From: Hydractinia symbiolongicarpus
Taxonomy: Eukaryota > Cnidaria > Hydrozoa > Anthoathecata > Hydractiniidae
Assembly: GCF_029227915.1 (NCBI RefSeq)
Contig: NC_079881.1
Coordinates: 23,413,501 to 23,477,500, forward strand
Reading direction: 5' to 3'
DNA length: 64,000 nt
The notes beneath the pieces were generated by a model. It was not told the origin of the DNA, made no database searches, and saw only the letters and a program-made list of their open reading frames with translations. The position numbers were made by a program, and so were the translations under genes. Positions 36,660 to 49,313 of this stretch are shown one piece after another (position 1 is the first letter of the stretch; each line of letters begins with the position of its first letter).

Positions 36660-37775
36660 GCTTTTAACAGTAAAACGATTGACTGTGGGACTTAATTGAA
36701 CTGATTTTGAACGGTTACCTTATAAATGTTATAAGTAAGACAATTGGACTCCAAGAAATAACATTCTTCTTAACTTGACATGATTGTGTAAACTCAGCGG
36801 TTACACTGGACCCCGTGGTAGCGCTCCATTTAGAAATGTAGATAAATAAGTCATTTTTACTGTGGGACCAATCATAGCCGTTAGTTCGCGCTGAAGAAAT
36901 AGGAACAGTTCCAAAGACTACATTTCATTGACATTCTAGTGGTATAAATCCGTTTGAGATACAACGGTTGCGTCACATATTCGTACCAACATGTATTTAG
37001 CGATAGTATTCGGATATAACTAGGTTGCATCGCTTTTAACAGTGAAACGATTGACTGTGGGACTTAATTGAACTGATTTTAGACTTTGTCCTTATAAATG
37101 TGATAAATGAGGCAGTTTGACTACAAGAAGTAACATTCTTCTTAACTTGACATGATTGTGGGAACTCAGCGATTACACCGGACCCCGTGGTAGCGCTTCA
37201 TTTAAAAATTTAGATAAATAAGTCATATTTACTGTGGGACCAATCCTAGCCGTTATCGCGCGGTGAAGATATAGAGCCAGTTTCAAAAACTCCATTCCAT
37301 TGACTTTCTAACGGTATAAATCCGTTTGAGTTACAACGGTTGCGTCACATATTCATACCAACATGTATTTAGCGATAGTATTCGGATATTACTAGGTTGC
37401 ATCGCTTTTAACAGTGAAACGCTTGACTGTGGGACTTAATTGAACTGATTTTGAACTTTGACCTTATAAATGTGATAAATGAGCTAGTTTGACTGCAAGA
37501 AATAACATTCTTCTTAATTTGACATGATTGCTGGAACTCAGCGATTACACTGGGCGCTGTGGTAGCGCTTTACTACAAAATTAAGATAAATATGTCATTT
37601 TTAACTGTGGCACCAATCCTAGCCGGTAGTTTGCGCTGAAAAACAGAGACAGTTTCAAAAACTATATTTTATTGATTTTCTAACCTTGTCAATCCGTTTG
37701 AGTTACAACGGTTGCGTCACATATTCATACCAACATGTATTTAGCGATAGTATTCGGATATTACTAGGTTGCATC
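36660..37775 (+). repeat. Tandem duplication of 1,116 bp, copy 1
   Basis: Three monomers (36,645, 37,017, 37,389) are followed at once by 37,761, 38,133 and 38,505 with the same content. Private shared variants include GAACGGTTACC, TACACCGGACCCC, TTATCGCGCGGTGAAG, AAATATGTC and GCGCTGAAAAACAG. I saw no difference between copies while reading. The block edge is marked by GTTAGTATTCGGATATTGC just upstream, absent from copy 2. Confidence 0.88.
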
Positions 37776-38890
37776 GCTTTTAACAGTAAAACGATTGACT
37801 GTGGGACTTAATTGAACTGATTTTGAACGGTTACCTTATAAATGTTATAAGTAAGACAATTGGACTCCAAGAAATAACATTCTTCTTAACTTGACATGAT
37901 TGTGTAAACTCAGCGGTTACACTGGACCCCGTGGTAGCGCTCCATTTAGAAATGTAGATAAATAAGTCATTTTTACTGTGGGACCAATCATAGCCGTTAG
38001 TTCGCGCTGAAGAAATAGGAACAGTTCCAAAGACTACATTTCATTGACATTCTAGTGGTATAAATCCGTTTGAGATACAACGGTTGCGTCACATATTCGT
38101 ACCAACATGTATTTAGCGATAGTATTCGGATATAACTAGGTTGCATCGCTTTTAACAGTGAAACGATTGACTGTGGGACTTAATTGAACTGATTTTAGAC
38201 TTTGTCCTTATAAATGTGATAAATGAGGCAGTTTGACTACAAGAAGTAACATTCTTCTTAACTTGACATGATTGTGGGAACTCAGCGATTACACCGGACC
38301 CCGTGGTAGCGCTTCATTTAAAAATTTAGATAAATAAGTCATATTTACTGTGGGACCAATCCTAGCCGTTATCGCGCGGTGAAGATATAGAGCCAGTTTC
38401 AAAAACTCCATTCCATTGACTTTCTAACGGTATAAATCCGTTTGAGTTACAACGGTTGCGTCACATATTCATACCAACATGTATTTAGCGATAGTATTCG
38501 GATATTACTAGGTTGCATCGCTTTTAACAGTGAAACGCTTGACTGTGGGACTTAATTGAACTGATTTTGAACTTTGACCTTATAAATGTGATAAATGAGC
38601 TAGTTTGACTGCAAGAAATAACATTCTTCTTAATTTGACATGATTGCTGGAACTCAGCGATTACACTGGGCGCTGTGGTAGCGCTTTACTACAAAATTAA
38701 GATAAATATGTCATTTTTAACTGTGGCACCAATCCTAGCCGGTAGTTTGCGCTGAAAAACAGAGACAGTTTCAAAAACTATATTTTATTGATTTTCTAAC
38801 CTTGTCAATCCGTTTGAGTTACAACGGTTGCGTCACATATTCATACCAACATGTATTTAGCGATAGTATTCGGATATTACTAGGTTGCAT
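37776..38890 (+). repeat. Tandem duplication of 1,116 bp, copy 2
   Basis: This is the second copy of the three-monomer block. It ends inside the unit at 38,877, which changes to GCATCCCTTTTAAC and from there follows the unit at 34,781 and its neighbour (offset 4,096 bp). The last unit is thus another joint monomer. Confidence 0.87.
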
Positions 38891-39994
38891 CCCTTTTAAC
38901 AGTGAAACGTTTGACTGTGGGACTTAATTGAACTGACTTTGGACTATGACCTTATAAATGTGATAAGTGAGCCAGTTTGACTACAAGAAATAACATTCTT
39001 ATTAATCTGACATGATTGCTGAAACTCAGCGATTACTGTGGGCGCTGTGCTAGCGTTTTCTTTTAAAATTAAGATAAATAAGTCTTTTTTAACTGTGGGA
39101 CCAATCCTAGCTGTTAGTTCGCGCTGAAGAAATAGAGACAGTTTCAAAAACTATATTTCATTGACTGTCTAACGGTGTCAATCCGTTTGAGTTACAACGG
39201 TTGCGTCACATATTCGTACCAACATGTATTTAGTGATTTTCTTCCGATATTACTAGGTTGCATCGCTTTTAACAGTGAAACGATTGACTCTGGGACTTAA
39301 TTGAACTGATTATGGACTTTGACCTTATAAATGTTATAAGTGAGACAATTGGACTCAAAGAAATAACATTCTTCTTAACTTGACATGATTGTGGGAATTC
39401 AGCGATTACACTGGGCGCTGTGGTAGCGTTTTATTTAAAAATTAGGATAAATAAGTCTTTTTTTACTGTGGGACTAATCCTAGCCGTTAGTTTGCGCTGA
39501 AGAATTAGGAACAGTTCCAAAGACTACATTTTATTGACTTTCTAGCAGTATAAATCCGTTTGAGTTACAACGTTTGCGTCCCATATTCGTACCAACATGT
39601 ATTTAGCGTTAGTTTTCGGATATTGCTAGGTTGCATCGCTTTTAACAGTAAAACGATTGACTGTGGGACTTAATTAAACTGATTTTGAACTGTGACCTTA
39701 TAAATGTTATAAGTGAGACAATTGGACTCCAAGAAATAACATTCTTCTTAACTTGACATGATTGTGGGAACTCAGCGATTACACCGGACCCCGTGGTAGC
39801 GCTTCATTTAAAAATTTAGATAAATAAGTCATATTTACTGTGGGACCAATCCTAGCCGTTATCGCGCGCTGAAGATATAGAGCCAGTGTCAAAAACTCCA
39901 TTCCATTGACTTTCTAGCGGTATAAATCCGTTTGAGTTACAACGGTTGCGTCACATATTCATACCAACATGTATTTAGCGATAGTATTCGGATA
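38891..39994 (+). repeat. Last clade A units before the junction
   Basis: These are the units at 38,877 (part), 39,250 and 39,623. They correspond to 34,781, 35,154 and, by private words such as TTAATTAAACTGA, to 51,551 further on. From about 39,075 the sequence is also shared with the island starting near 51,000. Confidence 0.82.
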
Positions 39995-41858
39995 TTACTA
40001 GGTTGCATCGCTTTTAACAGTGAAACGCTTGACTGTGGGACTTAATTGAACTGATTTTGGACTTTGACCTTATAAATGTGATAAATGAGCTAGTTTGACT
40101 GCAAGAAAAAACATTCTTCTTAATTTGACATGATTACTGGAACTTAGCAATTACACTGGGCGTTGTGGTAGCGCTTTATTAAAAAGTAAGATAAATAAGT
40201 CATTTTTCACGGTGGGACCGATCCTAGCCGTTAGTTCGCGCTGAAGAAATAGAGACAGTTTCAAAAACTACCTTTCATTGACTTTCTAACGGTGTCAATC
40301 CGTTTGAGTTACAACGGTTGCGTCACATATTCGTACCAACATGTATTTGGTGATTTTCTTTCGATATTACTAAGTTGTATTGCTTTTTACAGTGAAACGA
40401 TTGACTGTGGGAATAAATAGAACTGCATCTGGACTGTGACCTTATAATTGTGATAAATGAGTAAATTGGTTTCCAAAGAATAACCTTCTTCTTAATTTGA
40501 CATGATTGCTGGAATTCAGCGATTACATTAGGCTCTGTGGTAGCGCTTTGTTTAAAAATTTAGATCAATAAGTCTTTTTTTGCTGTTGGACCAATCCTAG
40601 CCGTTAGCGCGCGCTGAAGATATAGAGACAGTTTCAAAAACTACATTTCATGGATTTTCTAACTTTGTCAATCCGTTTGAGTTACAACTGCTGCTTCAAA
40701 TATTCGTAACAACATGTATTTAGTGATTTTTTTCGGATATTACTAAGTTGTATCGCTTTTAAGAGTGAAACGATTGACTGTGGGACTTAATTGAACTGAT
40801 TCTGGACTGTGACCTTACAAATGTGATAAATGAGCTAGTTTGACTACAAGAAATAACATTCTTCTTAATTTGACATGATTGCTGGAACTCAGCGATTACA
40901 CTGCTCGCTGTGGTAGCGCTTTATTAAAAAATTAAAATAAACAAGTCATTTTTTACTGTGGGACCAATCCTAGCCGTTAGCTCGCGCTGAAGAAGTAGAG
41001 ACAGTTTCAAAAACTACCTTTCATTGACTTTCTAACGGTGTCAATCCGTTTGAGTTACAACGCTTGCGTCACATATTCGTACCAACATGTATTTGGTGAT
41101 TTTCTTCCGATATTACTAATTTGTATTGCTTTTAACAGTGAAACGATTGACTGTGGGAATAAATAGAACTGATTCTGGACTGTGACCTTATAAATGTGAC
41201 AACTGAGTCAATTGGTGTCCAAAGAATAACACTCTTCTTAATTTGACATGATTGCTGGAATTCAGCTGTTACATAAGGCTCTGTGGTAGCGCTTTATTTA
41301 AAAATTTAGATAAATAAGTCTTTTCTTACTGTGGGACCAATCCTGGCCGTTCGCACGCGCTGAATAAATAGGAACAGTTCCAAAGACTACATTTCATTGA
41401 CTTTCTAGCGGTATAAGTCCGTTTGAGTTACAACGGTTCTGTCACATATTCGTACCAATATGTACTTAGCGATAGTATTCGGATATTACTAGGTTGCATC
41501 GCTTTTAACAGTGAAACGCTTGACTGTGGGACTTAATTGAACTGATTTTGGACTTTGACCTTGTAAATGTGATAAATGAGCCAGTTTGACCACAAGAAAT
41601 AACATTCTTCCTAATTTGACATGATTGCTGGAACTCAGCGATTACACTGGTCACTGGGGAAGCGCTTTATTACAAAATTAAGATAAACAAGTCTTTTTTT
41701 GCTGTGGGACCAATCCTGCCCGTTAGCACGCAATCATTAAATAGGAACAGTTTCAAAGACTACATTTCATTGACTTTCTAACGGTGTCAATCCGTTTGAG
41801 TTACAACGGTTGCGTCACATATTTGTACCAACATTTATTTAGTGATTTTCTTCCGATA
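39995..41858 (+). repeat. A/B clade junction and first clade B units
   Basis: The unit at 39,995 starts as clade A and in its second half acquires variants typical of the next region (GCGTTGTGGTAGCGC, TTTTTCACGGTGGG). The unit at 40,367 is the first full clade B unit, with TTTGGTGATTTTCTTTCG, ACTAAGTTGTATTGC and GGGAATAAATAGAACTGC. Units follow at 40,740, 41,113 and 41,486. The change is carried by monomers of normal length, with no spacer or mobile element at the boundary. Confidence 0.85.
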
Positions 41859-42133
41859 TTACTAAGTTGTATTTCTTCTAACAGTGAAACGATTGACTGT
41901 GGGAATTAATAGAACTGATTCTGGACTGCGACCTTATAAATGTGATAAATGAGCCAATTGGTCTCCAAGGAATAACATTCTTCTTAATCTGACATGATTG
42001 GCGGAATTCATCGATTACATAAGGCTCTGTGGTAGCGCTTTATTTAAAAATTTAGATAAATAAATCTTTTCTTACTGTGGGACCAATCCTTGCCGTTAGC
42101 ACGCGCTAAATAAATAGGAACAGTTCCAAAGAC
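41386..42133 (+). repeat. Block repeated at 2,983 bp, copy 1
   Basis: This stretch matches about 44,369–45,116, eight monomers away. Private shared words include TGACCACAAGAAATAAC, GGTCACTGGGGAAGCGC, GCAATCATTAAATAGG and CTTGCCGTTAGCACGCGC. The next monomers also match at the same offset (42,604–43,480 with 45,587–46,463), but the unit between does not, so the octamer pair was later patched. Confidence 0.75.
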
Positions 42134-45100
42134 CACATTTCATTGACTTTCTAGCGGTATAAGTCCGTTTGAGTTGCAACGGTTCTGTCACATATTTGTA
42201 CCAACATGTATTTAGCAATATTTTTCCGCTACTACTAGGTTCAATCGCTTTTAACAGTGAAACGATTGACTGTGGGACTTAATTGAACTGATTTTGGACT
42301 GTGACCTTATAAATGTGAAAGCGAGACAATTGGACTTCAAGAAATAACAGTCTTCCTAATTTGACATGATTGCTGGAACTCAGCGATTACACTGGTCACT
42401 GTGGTAGCGCTTTATTACAAAATTAAGATAAACAAGTCATTCTTTACTGTGGGACCAATCCTAGCCGTTAGCTCGCGCTGAAGAGATAGAGACAGTTTCA
42501 AAAACTACCTTTCATTGACTTTCTAACGGTGTCAATCCGTTTGAGTTACAACGGTTGCGTCACATATTTGTCCCAACATTTATTTAGTGATTTTCTTCCG
42601 ATATTACTAAGTTGTATTGCTTTTAACAGTGAAACGATTGACTGTGGGAATTAATAGAACTGATTCTGGACTGCGACCTTATAAATGTGATAAATTAGCC
42701 AATTGGTCTCCAAGGAATAACATTCTTCTTAATTTGACTTGATTACCGAAACTCAGCGATTACATTTGGCGCTGTGGTAGCGATTCATTTACAAATTAAG
42801 ATAAAAAAATCAGTTTTTACTGTGGGACCAATCCTAGCCGTTAGCGCGCGCTGAAGAAATAGAGACAGTTTCAAATACTACATTTCACTGACTTTCTAAC
42901 GGTGTCAGTCCCTTTGAGTTACAACAGTTGCGTCACATATTCGTACCAACATGTGTTTAGCGATAGTAATCGGATATTGGTAGGTTGCATCGCTTTTAAC
43001 AGTGAAACGATTGGCTGTGGGACTTATTTGAACTGATTTTGGACTTTGACCTTATAAATGTGATAAATGAGGCAGTTTGACTACAAGAAATAACATTCTT
43101 CTTAATTTGACATGATTGCTGGAACTCAGCGATTACAGTGGGCGCTGTGGTAGCGCTTTATTAAAAAATTAAGACAAATAAGTCATTTTTTACTGTGGGA
43201 CCACTCCTAGCCATTAGCTCGCGCTGAAGAAATAGAGACAGTTTCAAAAACTACCTTTCATTGACTTTCTAACGGTGTCAATCCGTTTGAGTTACAACGG
43301 TTGCGTCACATATTTGTCCCAACATTTATTTAGTGATTTTCTTCCGATATTACTAAGTTGTATTGCTTTTAACAGTGAAACGATTGACTGTGGGAATTAA
43401 TAGAACTGATTCTGGACTGCGACCTTACAAATGTGATAAATGAGCCAATTGGTCTCCAAGGAATAACATTCTTCTTAATTTGACTTGATTACCGAAACTC
43501 AGCGATTACATTTGGCGCTGTGGTAGCGATTCATTTACAAATTAAGATAAAAAAATCATTTTTTACTGTGGGACCAATCCTAGCCGTTAGTGCGCGCTGA
43601 AGAAATAGAGACAGTTTCAAATACTACATTTCACTGACTTTCTAACGGTGTCAGTACCTTTGATTTACAACAGTTGTGTAACATATTCGTACCAACATGT
43701 GTTTAGCGATAGTAATCGGATATTGCTAGGTTGCATCGCTTTTAACAGTGAAACGATTGACTGTGGGACTTATTTGAACTGATTTTGGACTTTGACCTTA
43801 TAAATGTGATAAATGAGGCAGTTTGACTACAAGAAATAACATTCTTCTTAATTTGACATGAGTGCTGGAACTCAGCGATTACAGTGGGCGCTGTGGTAGC
43901 GCTTTATTAAAAAATTAAGACAAATAAGTCATTTTTTACTGTGGGACCACTCCTAGCCGTTAGCTCGCGCTGAAGAAATAGAGACAGTTTCAAAAACTAC
44001 ATTTCATTGACTTTCTAACGGTGTCAATCCGTTTTAGTTACAACGGTTGCGTCACATATTTGTACCAACATTTATTTAGTGATTTTCTTCCGATATTACT
44101 AAGTTGTATTGCTTTTAACAGTTAAACGATTGACTGTGGGAATTAATAGAACTGATTCTGGACTGCGACCTTATAAATGTGATAAATGAGCCAATTGGTC
44201 TCCAAGGAATAACATTCTTCTTAATTTGACATGATTGCCGGAATTCATCGATTACATTAGGCTCTGTGGTAGCGCTTTATATAAAAATTTAGATAAATAA
44301 GTCTTTTCTTACTGTGGGACCAATACTGGTCGTTACCACGCGCTGAATAAATAGGAACAGTTCCAAAGACCACATTTCATTGACTTTCTAGCGGTATAAG
44401 TCCGTTTGAGTTACAACGGTTCTGTCACATATTCGTACCAATATGTACTTAGCGATAGTATTCGGATATTACTAGGTTGCATCGCTTTTAACAGTGAAAC
44501 GCTTGACTGTGGGACTTAATTGAACTGATTTTGGACTTTGACCTTGTAAATGTGATAAATGAGCCATTTTGACCACAAGAAATAACATTCTTCCTAATTT
44601 GACATGATTGCTGGAACTCAGCGATTACACTGGTCACTGGGGAAGCGCTTTATTACAAAATTAAGATAAACAAGTCTTTTTTTGCTGTGGGACCAATCCT
44701 GCCCGTTAGCACGCAATCATTAAATAGGAACAGTTTCAAAGACTACATTTCATTGACTTTCTAACGGTGTCAATCCGTTTGAGTTACAACGGTTGCGTCA
44801 CATATTTGTACCAACATTTATTTAGTGATTTTCTTCCGATATTACTAAGTTGTATTGCTTCTAACAGTGAAACGATTGACTGTGGGAATTAATAGAACTG
44901 ATTCTGGACTGCGACCTTATAAATGTGATAAATGAGCCAATTGGTCTCCAAGGAATAACATTCTTCTTAATCTGACATGATTGGCGGAATTCATCGATTA
45001 CATAAGGCTCTGTGGTAGCGCTTTATTTAAAAATTTAGATAAATAAATCTTTTCTTACTGTGGGACCAATCCTTGCCGTTAGCACGCGCTAAATAAATAG

Positions 45101-48100
45101 GAACAGTTCCAAAGTCTACATTTCATTGACTTTCTAACGGTGTCAGTCCCTTTGAGTTACAACAGTTGCGTCACATATTCGTACCAACATGTGTTTAGCG
45201 ATAGTAATCGGATATTGCTAGGTTGCATCGCTTTTAACAGTGAAACGATTGGCCTGTTACTTATTTGAACTGATTTTGGACTTTGACCTTATAAATGTGA
45301 TAAATGAGGCAGTTTGACTACAAGAAATAACATTCTTCTTAATTTGACATGATTGCTGGAACTCAGCGATTACAGTGGGCGCTGTGGTAGCGCTTTATTA
45401 AAAAATTAAGACAAATAAGTCATTTTTTACTGTGGGACCACTCCTAGCCGTTAGCTCGCGCTGAAGAAATAGAGACAGTTTCAAAAACTACCTTTCATTG
45501 ACTTTCTAACGGTGTCAATCCGTTTGAGTTACAACGGTTGCGTCACATATTTGTACCAACATTTATTTAGTGATTTTCTTCCGATATTACTAAGTTGTAT
45601 TGCTTTTAACAGTGAAACGATTGACTGTGGGAATTAATAGAACTGATTCTGGACTGCGACCTTATAAATGTGATAAATGAGCCAATTGGTCTCCAAGGAA
45701 TAACATTCTTCTTAATTTGACTTGATTACCGAAACTCAGCGATTACATTTGGCGCTGTGGTAGCGATTCATTTACAAATTAAGATAAAAAAATCAGTTTT
45801 TACTGTGGGACCAATCCTAGCCGTTAGCGCGCACTGAAGAAATAGAGACAGTTTCAAATACTACATTTCACTGACTTTCTAACGGTGTCAGTCCCTTTGA
45901 GTTACAACAGTTGCGTCACATATTCGTACCAACATGTGTTTAGCGATAGTAATCGGATATTGGTAGGTTGCATCGCTTTTAACAGTGAAACGATTGGCTG
46001 TGGGACTTATTTGAACTGATTTTGGACTTTGACCTTATAAATGTGATAAATGAGGCAGTTTGAATACAAGAAATAACATTCTTCTTAATTTGACATGATT
46101 GCTTGAACTCAGCGATTACAGTGGGCGCTGTGGTAGCGCTTTATTAAAAAATTAAGACAAATAAGTCATTTTTTACTGTGGGACCACTCCTAGCCATTAG
46201 CTCGCGCTGAAGAAATAGAGACAGTTTCAAAAACTACCTTTCATTGACTTTCTAACGGTGTCAATCCGTTTGAGTTACAACGGTTGCGTCACATACTTGT
46301 ACCAACATTTATTTAGTGATTTTCTTCCGATATTACTAAGTTGTATTGCTTTTAACAGTGAAACGATTGACTGTGGGAATTAATAGAACTGATTCTGGAC
46401 TGCGACCTTACAAATGTGATAAATGAGCCAATTGGTCTCCAAGGAATAACATTCTTCTTAATTTGACATGATTGCCGGAATTCATCGATTACATTAGGCT
46501 CTGTGGTAGCGATTTATATAAAAATTTAGATAAATAAGTCTTTTCTTACTGTGGGACCAATACTGGTCGTTACCACGCGCTGAATAAATAGGAACAGTTC
46601 CAAAGACCACATTTCATTGACTTTCTAGCGGTATAAGTCCGTTTGAGTTACAACGGTTCTGTAACATATTTGTACCAACATGTATTTAGCAATATTTTTC
46701 CGCTACTACTAGGTTCAATCGCTTTTAACAGTGAAACGATTGACTGTGGGACTTAATTGAACTGATTTTGGACTGTGACCTTATAAATGTGAAAGCGAGA
46801 CAATTGGACTTCAAGAAATAACAGTCTTCCTAATTTGACATGATTGCTGGAACTCAGCGATTACACTGGTCACTGTGGTAGCGCTTTATTACAAAATTAA
46901 GATAAACAAGTCATTCTTTACAGTGGGACCAATCCTAGCCGTTAGCTCGCGCTGAAGAGATAGAGACAGTTTCAAAAACTACCTTTCATTGACTTTCTAA
47001 CGGTGTCAATCCGTTTGAGTTACAACGGTTGCGTCACATATTTGTCCCAACATTTATTTAGTGATTTTCTTCCGATATTACTAAGTTGTATTGCTTTTAA
47101 CAGTGAAACGATTGACTGTGGGAATTAATAGAACTGATTCTGGACTGCGACCTTATAAATGTGATAAATTAGCCAATTGGTCTCCAAGGAATAACATTCT
47201 TCTTAATTTGACTTGATTACCGAAACTCAGCGATTACATTTGGCGCTGTGGTAGCGATTCATTTACAAATTAAGATAAAAAAATCAGTTTTTACTGTGGG
47301 ACCAATCCTAGCCGTTAGCGCGCGCTGAAGAAATAGAGACAGTTTCAAATACTACATTTCACTGACTTTCTAACGGTGTCAGTCCCTTTGAGTTACAACA
47401 GTTGCGTCACATATTTGTACCAACATGTATTTAGCAATATTTTTCCGCTACTACTAGGTTCAATCGCTTTTAACAGTGAAACGATTGAACGTGGGACTTA
47501 TTTGAACTGATTTTGGACTTTGACCTTATAAATGTGATAAATGAGGCAGTTTGACTACAAGAAATAACATTCTTCTTAATTTGACATGATTGCTGGAACT
47601 CAGCGATTACAGTGGGCGCTGTGGTAGCGCTTTATTAAAAAATTAAGACAAATAAGTCATTTTTTACTGTGGGACCACTCCTAGCCGTTAGCTCGCGCTG
47701 AAAAAATAGAGACAGTTTCAAAAACTACATTTCATTGACTTTCTAACGGTGTCAATCCGTTTGAGTTACAACGGTTGCGTCACATATTTGTACCAACATT
47801 TATTTAGTGATTTTCTTCCGATATTACTAAGTTGTATTGCTTTTAACAGTGAAACGATTGACTGTGGGAATTAATAGAACTGATTCTGGACTGCGACCTT
47901 ATAAATGTGATAAATGAGCCAATTGGTCTCCAAGGAATAACATTCTTTTTAATTGGACATGATTGCCGGAATTTATCGATTACATTAGGCTCTGTGGTAG
48001 CGATTCATTTACAAATTAAGATAAAAAAATCAGTTTTTACTGTGGGACCAATCCTAGCCGTTAGTGCGCGCTGAAGAAATAGAGACAGTTTCAAATACTA

Positions 48101-49313
48101 CATTTCACTGACTTTCTAACGGTGTCAGTCCCTTTGAGTTACAACAGTTGCGTCACATATTTGTACCAACATGTATTTAGCAATATTTTTCCGCTACTAC
48201 TAGGTTCAATCGCTTTTAACAGTGAAACGATTGACTGTGGGACTTAATTGAACTGATTTTGGACTGTGACCTTATAAATGTGAAAGCGAGACAATTGGAC
48301 TTCAAGAAATAACAGTCTTCCTAATTTGACATGATTGCTGGAACTCAGCGATTACACTGGTCACTGTGGTAGCGCTTTATTACAAAATTAAGATAAACAA
48401 GTCATTTTTTACTGTGGGACCAATCCTAGCCGTTAGCTCGCGCTGAAGAGATAGAGACAGTTTCAAAAACTACCTTTCATTGACTTTCTAACGGTGTCAA
48501 TCCGTTTGAGTTACAACGGTTGCGTCACATATTTGTCCCAACATTTATTTAGTGATTTTCTTCCGATATTACTAAGTTGTATTGCTTTTAACAGTGAAAC
48601 GATTGACTGTGGGAATTAATAGAACTGATTCTGGACTGCGACCTTATAAATGTGTTAAATGAGCCAATTGGTCTCCAAGGAATAACATTCTTCTTAATTT
48701 GACTTGATTACCGAAACTCAGCGATTACATTTGGCGCTGTGGTAGCGATTCATTTACAAATTAAGATAAAAAAATCAGTTTTTACTGTGGGACCAATCCT
48801 AGCCGTTAGCGCGCGCTAAAGAAATAGAGACAGTTTCAAATACTACATTTCACTGACTTTATAACGGTGTCAGTCCCTTTGAGTTACAACAGTTGCGTCA
48901 CATATTTGTACCAACATGTATTTAGCAATATTTTTCCGCTACTACTAGGTTCAATCGCTTTTAACAGTGAAACGATTGACTGTGGGACTCAATTGAACTG
49001 ATTTTGGACTGTGACCTTATAAATGTGAAAGCGAGACAATTGGACTTCAAGAAATAACAGTCTTACTAATTTGACATGATTGCTGGAACTCAGCGATTAC
49101 ACTGGTCACTGTGGTAGCGCTTTATTACAAAATTAAGATAAACAAGTCATTCTTTACTGTGGGACCAATCCTAGCCGTTAGCTCGCGCTGAAGAGATAGA
49201 GACAGTTTCAAAAACTACCTTTCATTGACTTTCTAACGGTGTCAATCCGTTTGAGTTACAACAGTTGCGTCACATATTCGTACCAACATGTATTTGGTGA
49301 TTTTCTTCCAATA
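41859..49313 (+). repeat. Region B1: dimeric higher-order repeat, ten ~745-bp copies
   Basis: Dimers start at 41,859, 42,604, 43,350, 44,096, 44,842, 45,587, 46,333, 47,078, 47,824 and 48,569, each 745 or 746 bp. The first monomer of each pair is uniform: TTCCGATATTACTAAG, GGAATTAATAGAACTGA, GGACTGCGACC, CCAATTGGTCTCCAAGG. The second is variable and comes in several forms: CCGCTACTACTAGGTTC (42,232, 46,706, 47,451, 48,197, 48,942), TAATCGGATATTGGTAGG (42,977, 45,960), TAATCGGATATTGCTAGG (43,723, 45,215) and TATTCGGATATTAC (44,469). One position is therefore homogenised and the other is not. Confidence 0.92.
44369..45116 (+). repeat. Block repeated at 2,983 bp, copy 2
   Basis: This is the partner of 41,386–42,133. 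Divergence starts at AAAGTCTACATTTC (near 45,112), where the other copy has AAAGACCACATTTC and moves into a CCGCTACTAC unit. Here the sequence moves into a TAATCGGATATTGC unit. Confidence 0.75.

Larger units (their letters stand above)
1..39994 (+). repeat. Region A: mosaic higher-order array, clade A monomers
   Basis: There are 107 full units. Selected starts: 11, 1874, 3364, 4853, 6716, 8644, 10,133, 11,249, 13,112, 14,602, 16,094, 17,585, 19,075, 20,560, 22,051, 23,541, 25,030, 26,521, 28,076, 29,566, 31,056, 32,546, 34,037, 35,527, 37,017, 38,505, 39,623. Units begin ACTAGGTTGCATCGC and carry GGACTTAATTGAACTGA. Recurrent subtypes are told apart by linked words: TATTGGGATATTAC with GTGCTAGCG; GACTCTGGG with GATTATGG; GCTTCACTACAAC; TTATGAGTGAG with GCGCGCGCTGAAGATA; TCATTTTCTTCCG; and CGGATATAAC. 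Their order changes along the region, so there is no single fixed period. Confidence 0.93.

Noticed and set aside
39995-40366. Mobile element or inserted gene at the A/B boundary
   Set aside because: The units at the boundary have normal length and continuous satellite sequence; there are no terminal repeats or target-site duplications.
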